Shown in pieces: positions 6,722 to 10,395 of a DNA stretch of 10,395 nucleotides. Within the stretch, counting starts at the first letter, position 1. Each line of letters begins with the position of its first letter. The notes beneath the pieces were generated by a model. That model saw only the letters and a program-made list of their open reading frames with translations. It did not search any database and was not told where the DNA came from. The stretch comes from Thiomargarita sp. (lineage in GTDB: Bacteria > Pseudomonadota > Gammaproteobacteria > Beggiatoales > Beggiatoaceae). The stretch covers positions 1 to 10,395 of the forward strand of contig DYNO01000118.1 in assembly GCA_020721025.1 (NCBI GenBank), written 5' to 3'. The position numbers and the translations under genes are program-made.

Positions 6722-7033
6722 ATGGTGACTCTCACTCCAGAAGCAGCCATACAAATTTTTAAAGCAGCAAAATTGGGCGAAATGCAAGGTTTGGCGTTAC
6801 GGATTGATGCGAAAAGGGATGCGGCGGGCAATATTGGTTATAACATGGGATTTGATGAAATCCGTGAGGGTGACGTGCATCTTGTGTCTGAAGGCGTGGA
6901 CGTGATCTTTGCAGATACGTGTAAGGCTTTGTTAAATGGCACAACTTTGGATTTTGTGGAACTGGAACCCGACCATTTTTCCTTCATTTTCCTCAATCCC
7001 AACGATCCTTCCTACCTACCCCCGCAATCGTAA
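6722..7033 (+). CDS. HesB/IscA-fold protein lacking the iron-sulfur ligand cysteines
   Basis: This 103-residue protein has the shape of an A-type iron-sulfur carrier (HesB/IscA/ErpA fold). Seen: an N-terminal LTPEAAIQIFKAA helix, GLALRIDAK, the MGFDEIREGD turn, VSEGVDVIFADTCKALLNGTTLDFVE (the family's GV-x-V-x-x-D...L-x-G-x-x-x-D-(Y/F) core), and a FSFIFLNPND end. IscA uses a Cys in the G-C-S-G loop and a C-terminal C-G-C. Neither is present here: the loop reads GNIGYNMGF, and the chain ends NPNDPSYLPPQS. The only Cys is C67, which is not at a ligand position. Cluster binding in the usual way is therefore unlikely. It may bind another ligand or act as a regulator. It follows ntrC closely and precedes a TPR-like gene. 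A HesB-like gene beside a TPR gene can accompany nitrogen-fixation genes; I infer such a link only weakly. Confidence 0.75.
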   Translation: MVTLTPEAAIQIFKAAKLGEMQGLALRIDAKRDAAGNIGYNMGFDEIREGDVHLVSEGVDVIFADTCKALLNGTTLDFVELEPDHFSFIFLNPNDPSYLPPQS

Positions 7034-7052
7034 TTTCTGTTTGCCAAGATTC

Positions 7053-7085
7053 AAACCTGTCAAGTTTCAAAAACCTGACAGGTTT
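7053..7085. repeat. AAACCTG/CAGGTTT palindromic repeat between the HesB-like and TPR-like genes
   Basis: Two direct AAACCTG copies (7053-7059, 7071-7077) and one inverted CAGGTTT (7079-7085) are present. They can form either a 9-bp stem (AAACCTGTC with GACAGGTTT, 15-base loop) or a tight palindrome AAACCTG-A-CAGGTTT. It occupies the middle of a 111-base intergenic gap. The following bases are not T-rich, so it is not a clear terminator. The sequence resembles short dispersed palindromes of other genomes, which is from memory. Confidence 0.6.
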
Positions 7086-7144
7086 AAAATAGTCAAAATT
7101 TATGCTTACCTGAAATATTCCCTAACTCAATCATAAGGCACCTC

Positions 7145-7636
7145 ATGGACTTACTCGATTTTGATGTCAAAGAATTATATTTTGATGAACCCACTGACGA
7201 TGCTGTCTATCACTTAATTTATCAAGCAGCTCAAGGCTATAGCGACGGATTGGCAGAACAACCATTGGCACAAGCCTACACACTCGCACCAGAAAATCTC
7301 AGCGTTTTGGTGGCGCGCTATCGGTTTTTTTACTACCAACATCGCTACGAGGAATGTCTGCAAACAGCACAACAAGCCATTGAAGTGGCTCGAAAACGGC
7401 TCAATTTTCCCGCACAGTGGCAAGATTTACAAATGACCATGTTTCAAGACGATAATATGGTATTGGCGCGGTTTTATCTGATGGGATTAAAAGGCATGGC
7501 ATATTTACACCTGCGACTCGGTAACATGGCGGAAGGACAAGCAATTTTAGAGAAAATTTTATCTTTAGACCCAAAAGATCGCCTAGGGGCAGCGGCATTG
7601 CTCGAAGTCTGTAAAAATACCACCATTGCAATGTAA
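7145..7636 (+). CDS. TPR-like hypothetical protein
   Basis: This 163-residue, soluble, largely helical protein has no signal peptide. Seen: repeated helix pairs in the tetratricopeptide style. ALAPENLSVLVARYRFFYYQ-type and RYEECLQTAQQAIEVARK segments (residues ~45-90) form one repeat, and LMGLKGMAYLHLRLGNMAEGQAILEKILSLDPKDRLG (~115-152) forms a classical second one, with the G-A/M-Y-L-x-L-G-N pattern and a final LDP. TPR proteins act as protein-protein scaffolds; the partner is unknown. An AAGG lies seven bases before the ATG. It follows the HesB-like gene by 111 bases and ends six bases before lptG starts, so it probably shares a transcript with lptG. I could not assign it to a named family. 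Confidence 0.7.
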   Translation: MDLLDFDVKELYFDEPTDDAVYHLIYQAAQGYSDGLAEQPLAQAYTLAPENLSVLVARYRFFYYQHRYEECLQTAQQAIEVARKRLNFPAQWQDLQMTMFQDDNMVLARFYLMGLKGMAYLHLRLGNMAEGQAILEKILSLDPKDRLGAAALLEVCKNTTIAM

Positions 7637-7642
7637 CTGGAC

Positions 7643-8710
7643 ATGCGCATACTTGATCGCCACATCAGTCGTCATATTTTATCGGACATCTTCTTGGTTT
7701 TACTGATCTTAGTGGGTTTGTTCACCCTGTTTACGCTCATCGACGAAATCAGTGAAATCGGCAAATACAAATATGGCTTATGGCAAGCAATGCAATACGT
7801 GCTACTTTCCATCCCGCGCCAAATTTACGACCTGTTTCCAACCGCCTTATTATTGGGGAGTTTGCTGAGTTTGGGCGCGCTTGCCAGCAACAGTGAACTC
7901 ACAGCCATGCGAGCGGCGGGGGTTTCGGTACTGCGTATTATCCTATCCGTGTTGCGGGTTGGCATGATACTCACTCTTGCAGCCATGTTAATTGGTGAAA
8001 TGGTTGCCCCGTATGCCGATGAAGTTGCAAAAAATTTACGCATTAATGCCCAATCTGCCAGTCAACAACGCTATTTTCAAGGACGTTATGGTTTTTGGGC
8101 GCGTGATGGGCAAAGTTTTATCAATATTCGCAGCATTCTCTCAGACGATACTTTTGGCAATATTACACTGTATCAATTTGATCAACAACGTCTTGCTGCG
8201 ATTGTTTATGCAAAAACCGCGCGCTATCATGAAGCACGCTGGACATTACAACAGGTTGAAAAAATACAACTTGATCCGCAACAAGTGACCCGGCAGCAAT
8301 TACCGGAATTGACTTGGAATGCGTTATTGAATCCAGAATTGGTTAAAATTGTGATTCTGCGTCCGGATAAATTATCAAGCCTTGATTTACATCGTTATAT
8401 TGGCTATTTACAGTATAATAATCAACGTTCCGCGGAATATGAATTGGCATTTTGGCGAAGAATTAGCTATCCTTTCACGGGAGCAACCATGATTTTCCTT
8501 GCGGTGCCCTTCGTATTCGGTTCGTTGCGTAGCATCACAATTGGACAGCGAATTTTGGTCGGCGCGTTGTTGGGCATTGGCTTTTATATGATGAGTCAAA
8601 TTATGGGAAATGTGGGTTTAGTCTATGAATTCAATCCATTACTGAGCGCGTTCTTGCCGCCGCTATTGTGTTTGAGTGGGGCAATTATCCTCATGCGTAG
8701 GGCGATTTGA
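7643..8710 (+). CDS. lptG: LPS export ABC transporter permease LptG
   Basis: This 355-residue inner-membrane permease works with LptF and the ATPase LptB2 to pull lipopolysaccharide from the inner membrane and pass it to LptC/LptA. Seen: an N-terminal LDRHISRHIL helix followed by three membrane segments (about residues 15-35, 60-82, 98-122), a periplasmic domain (~125-270) with FWARDGQSFINI, and three C-terminal segments (~273-352) with RRISYPFTGATMIFLAVPFVFGSLRS. Length equals the family (about 355-360). It matches LptG rather than LptF in the LDR(Y/H)I opening, the (L/F)WA(K/R)DG motif and the PFVFG-LRS region. The SELTAMRAAGVS stretch is the cytoplasmic coupling region that contacts LptB. 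lptF normally precedes lptG, but here a TPR-like gene does. No strong ribosome binding site is seen. It is essential in most Gram-negative bacteria. Confidence 0.9.
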   Translation: MRILDRHISRHILSDIFLVLLILVGLFTLFTLIDEISEIGKYKYGLWQAMQYVLLSIPRQIYDLFPTALLLGSLLSLGALASNSELTAMRAAGVSVLRIILSVLRVGMILTLAAMLIGEMVAPYADEVAKNLRINAQSASQQRYFQGRYGFWARDGQSFINIRSILSDDTFGNITLYQFDQQRLAAIVYAKTARYHEARWTLQQVEKIQLDPQQVTRQQLPELTWNALLNPELVKIVILRPDKLSSLDLHRYIGYLQYNNQRSAEYELAFWRRISYPFTGATMIFLAVPFVFGSLRSITIGQRILVGALLGIGFYMMSQIMGNVGLVYEFNPLLSAFLPPLLCLSGAIILMRRAI

Positions 8711-8711
8711 C

Positions 8712-9782
8712 ATGATCGGCATCACTGGCAATTTTTCACTACAATTAGCACAATTTGATCTCAAACTCGATTTTGAGTTACCCGGACGCGGCATCACCGT
8801 GATTTTTGGCAGTTCCGGCTCCGGCAAAACCACCTTATTACGCTGTATCGCCGGATTAGAGCGGGCGCGCGGCAATTTGACCGTCAATGGCAGTTGTTGG
8901 CAGAATACCGCAAATCGGTTATTTTTACCGACGCATCAACGGGCATTAGGTTACGTGTTTCAAGAAGCGAGTTTATTCCCCCACCTGTCAGTCCAAAAAA
9001 ATCTTGAGTATGGATTCAGCCGAATTTCCAGCCAAGACAGCAAGGTAGAAAAAAATGATGTGGTGGAATTATTAGGCATTGAACATTTATTGACACGTTC
9101 GCCTGAGCGATTGTCTGGCGGTGAAAAACAACGGGTTGCGATTGCGCGGGCATTGCTCACCAGTCCGAAATTGTTGTTGATGGATGAGCCTTTGTCAGCA
9201 CTTGACGCACCCAGCAAGGCAGAAATTTTGCCCTATTTAGAGCGATTGCACGCGGAATTGTCGATTCCGGTGTTATATATTACCCACGCCATGCCGGAAG
9301 TGATGCGATTGGCGGATTATCTATTGGTGATAAATCAGGGAAAAATTTTATCTCAGGGGACGTTATCTGAGGTATTGACTCGATTGGATTTGGCTCTGAC
9401 GCATACCGATGATGCCGGCGCGGTGGTCGAAGCGCGAGTGGTGGCGTATGACGAGCCGTTCCACTTGACTTATTTGGAATTTAACGGCGGACGGTTCAGT
9501 ATTTTTCATGACAATTTACCCACAGGGCAGCAAGTGCGAGTGCGAGTTTTGGCGCGTGATGTCAGTTTGGCATTGGAAAATGAAACCCATTCTTCGATTT
9601 TAAATATTTTTCAGGCAGTGATCACCGATTTAATGATGGAATCGCCGGGGCAGGTGTTGATTAAATTGGCGATTCAAGACACGGTGTTATTGGCTAGAAT
9701 TAGCTTAAAATCCAGTAACTTGTTGAAATTATGTGTCGGAATGCCAGTTTATGCCAGAGTGAAAAGTGTCGCATTGGTATAG
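8712..9782 (+). CDS. modC: Molybdate ABC transporter ATP-binding protein ModC
   Basis: This 356-residue ATPase powers molybdate import with the permease ModB and binding protein ModA. Seen: Walker A GSSGSGKTT (33-41), Q-loop YVFQEASLFPHLSV (Q84), ABC signature LSGGEKQRVAIARALL (134-149), Walker B LLLMDEPLSALD (154-165) and switch H192 in YITHAM. A C-terminal TOBE-type region (~285-352) ends in LARISLKSSN...VYARVKSVALV, as in ModC. The short N-terminus with GITVIFGSSGSGKT and the R/V-RVLARDVSLAL segment before the TOBE domain separate it from other importers. I chose the ATG one base after the lptG stop; an earlier in-frame GTG (8676) would only overlap lptG. AGGG at 8699-8702 is a possible ribosome binding site. 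modA and modB, which normally precede it, are absent from the window. Molybdate import with ntrC nearby fits nitrate reduction or nitrogen fixation. Confidence 0.9.
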   Translation: MIGITGNFSLQLAQFDLKLDFELPGRGITVIFGSSGSGKTTLLRCIAGLERARGNLTVNGSCWQNTANRLFLPTHQRALGYVFQEASLFPHLSVQKNLEYGFSRISSQDSKVEKNDVVELLGIEHLLTRSPERLSGGEKQRVAIARALLTSPKLLLMDEPLSALDAPSKAEILPYLERLHAELSIPVLYITHAMPEVMRLADYLLVINQGKILSQGTLSEVLTRLDLALTHTDDAGAVVEARVVAYDEPFHLTYLEFNGGRFSIFHDNLPTGQQVRVRVLARDVSLALENETHSSILNIFQAVITDLMMESPGQVLIKLAIQDTVLLARISLKSSNLLKLCVGMPVYARVKSVALV

Positions 9783-9829
9783 CAGATAAGGATGAAATGG
9801 TTGCAAGTGATTCAAACTTCGAGCATTTT

Positions 9830-9880
9830 CTCGTTCCCATGCGCCCGCGTGGGAATGCAGTCCAGACGCGCCAGCGTCAC
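9830..9880 (-). repeat. Inverted partial copy of the GC-rich hairpin repeat
   Basis: These 51 bases are the reverse complement of 9988-10038 (and 10101-10151) with one mismatch. The mismatch falls in the loop of the TTCCCACGC...GCATGGGAA hairpin (9834-9855 here). It lacks the CGTCACG half needed for the 14-bp palindrome of the other copies. With the first direct copy it forms a pair of inverted arms about 107 bases apart, as in a miniature mobile element. Confidence 0.85.
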
Positions 9881-9939
9881 CGGTTCAAATTTGATGAGTT
9901 CAACCATTGGTATCCATTTTTTCATTTCGATGTGAGAAT

Positions 9940-10041
9940 AATTTTCTATCAATATGATAAAAAGCAATCTGTTAAAAATCGTCACGCGTGACGCTGGCGC
10001 GTCTGGACTGCATTCCCACGCCGGCGCATGGGAACGAGGAA
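9940..10041 (+). repeat. 102-bp direct repeat, copy 1
   Basis: Identical over all 102 bases to 10053-10154, with an 11-base spacer. The unit starts in A/T-rich sequence (AATTTTCTATCAATATGATA), continues through a perfect 14-bp palindrome CGTCACGCGTGACG (9980-9993), and ends with a second hairpin at 10013-10034 (TTCCCACGC and GCATGGGAA arms with one mismatch). Confidence 0.95.
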
Positions 10042-10052
10042 AAATATGATAA

Positions 10053-10154
10053 AATTTTCTATCAATATGATAAAAAGCAATCTGTTAAAAATCGTCACGC
10101 GTGACGCTGGCGCGTCTGGACTGCATTCCCACGCCGGCGCATGGGAACGAGGAA
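10053..10154 (+). repeat. 102-bp direct repeat, copy 2
   Basis: A perfect copy of 9940-10041 at a period of 113 bases. The palindrome is at 10093-10106 and the second hairpin at 10126-10147. The spacer between copies (10042-10052) resembles the AATATGATAA found inside the unit, which hints that the duplication was made by slippage or unequal exchange. Confidence 0.95.
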
Positions 10155-10226
10155 CTATTTGTTTTGTTTAATAAAACTTTACCATCATGTTTGTTTTTCT
10201 ACAGACAATTTAAGAACACGATAATG

Positions 10227-10346
10227 ATGACAGAACTTTATGAAGAGCGGCTGCAAAAACGTTTAGGTCAAGTGCGTATGTTGGGCGAGGCAATCTGTAT
10301 CGCGATTGAAAATGAACTGCAAAAACTTGGCTTTAAACATCCTTAA
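10227..10346 (+). CDS. Very small hypothetical protein at the right edge
   Basis: This is a 39-residue ORF starting MTELYEERLQKRLGQVRML and ending ENELQKLGFKHP. It is one amphipathic, helix-prone, charged segment without Cys pairs or membrane helix. I do not recognise it. Two ATGs stand side by side (10224, 10227), and the same frame stays open back to 10101, but that extension is encoded by the repeat and is unlikely to be real. No strong ribosome binding site is seen (AAGAACACG upstream is weak). A short AAAGC...GCTTT stem follows just after the stop, without a clear T run. It could be a genuine small protein, a remnant of a larger gene, or a chance ORF. Confidence 0.35.
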   Translation: MTELYEERLQKRLGQVRMLGEAICIAIENELQKLGFKHP

Positions 10347-10395
10347 AGCTGAAGCGCGGCTTTTGCCCAGTTTGGGATAATTTGACTTTATTTTT

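Larger units (their letters stand above)
9783..10226. other. Non-coding repeat region downstream of modC
   Basis: No convincing gene is present. The region consists mainly of three related GC-rich hairpin units, one inverted and two direct, embedded in A/T-rich sequence. Open frames that run through it are carried by the repeats themselves or by the wrong frame of modC. Confidence 0.7.

Noticed and set aside
8676..8711. Earlier in-frame start (GTG) for modC
   Set aside because: It adds 12 residues encoded entirely within the lptG end, whereas the ATG at 8712 gives the usual ModC N-terminus one base after the lptG stop.
9731..9991. Forward ORF of 86 residues
   Set aside because: It begins inside modC in another frame and runs through the repeat; the composition is not protein-like.
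9830..10154. CRISPR array
   Set aside because: There are only two full direct units, 102 bases long, with an 11-base spacer and a third inverted copy. This is not the short-repeat, uniform-spacer pattern of CRISPR, and no cas genes are present.
10101..10226. N-terminal extension of the small right-edge ORF
   Set aside because: These codons are the second repeat copy and the A/T-rich sequence after it, so the open frame there is incidental.
10344..10375. Terminator after the small right-edge ORF
   Set aside because: The stem is only about five pairs (AAAGC with GCTTT) and the following T run is broken, so I do not call it.

Overview
This window looks like chromosome from a gammaproteobacterium of moderate to low GC. 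The NtrC, LptG and ModC proteins are of gammaproteobacterial type. The dispersed GC-rich hairpin repeats (core TTCCCACGC...GCATGGGAA) and the AAACCTG/CAGGTTT element remind me of large sulfur bacteria (Beggiatoa/Thioploca/Thiomargarita group). That placement is an inference from memory and was not checked against a database.

Layout. Bases 1-241 hold no recognisable gene. A LysM lipoprotein gene follows on the + strand (242-649). It converges, across a probable bidirectional terminator (683-719), on a leftward group of three sugar-biosynthesis genes. Read from the right these are an SpsF-like cytidylyltransferase (3644-2910), a pseudaminic-acid-associated methylase (2907-2290) and a PseG-PseH fusion (2219-747). 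Upstream of them on the same strand is an RpfE-like/COG4255 protein (4742-3735). Together they form part of a pathway for a nonulosonic (pseudaminic-type) acid used to decorate surface structures. PseB, PseC and PseI are not in the window.

From about 4941 rightward the + strand carries a good predicted sigma-70 promoter, a 68-residue orphan protein and ntrC. These are followed by an A-type (HesB/IscA fold) protein without the ligand cysteines, a TPR-like protein, lptG and modC. The genes are all co-directional with small gaps. NtrC (nitrogen control), the HesB-like and TPR-like proteins and ModC (molybdate import) suggest a nitrogen or molybdenum theme, with lptG (LPS export) inserted between them. 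ntrB, lptF, modA and modB are not in the window.

The right end (9783-10226) is a non-coding repeat region. It has two perfect 102-bp direct copies 11 bp apart, and a third, inverted partial copy. Each full copy has a perfect 14-bp palindrome and a second GC-rich hairpin. A very short ORF (10227-10346) lies beyond it.

The most striking single observation is an uninterrupted tract of ten C residues (coding strand) exactly at the linker between the PseG and PseH domains of the fusion. A one-base slip in either direction would cut off PseH while leaving PseG whole. That is the architecture expected of a phase-variable switch on surface sugar synthesis, provided the tract is not a sequencing artefact.
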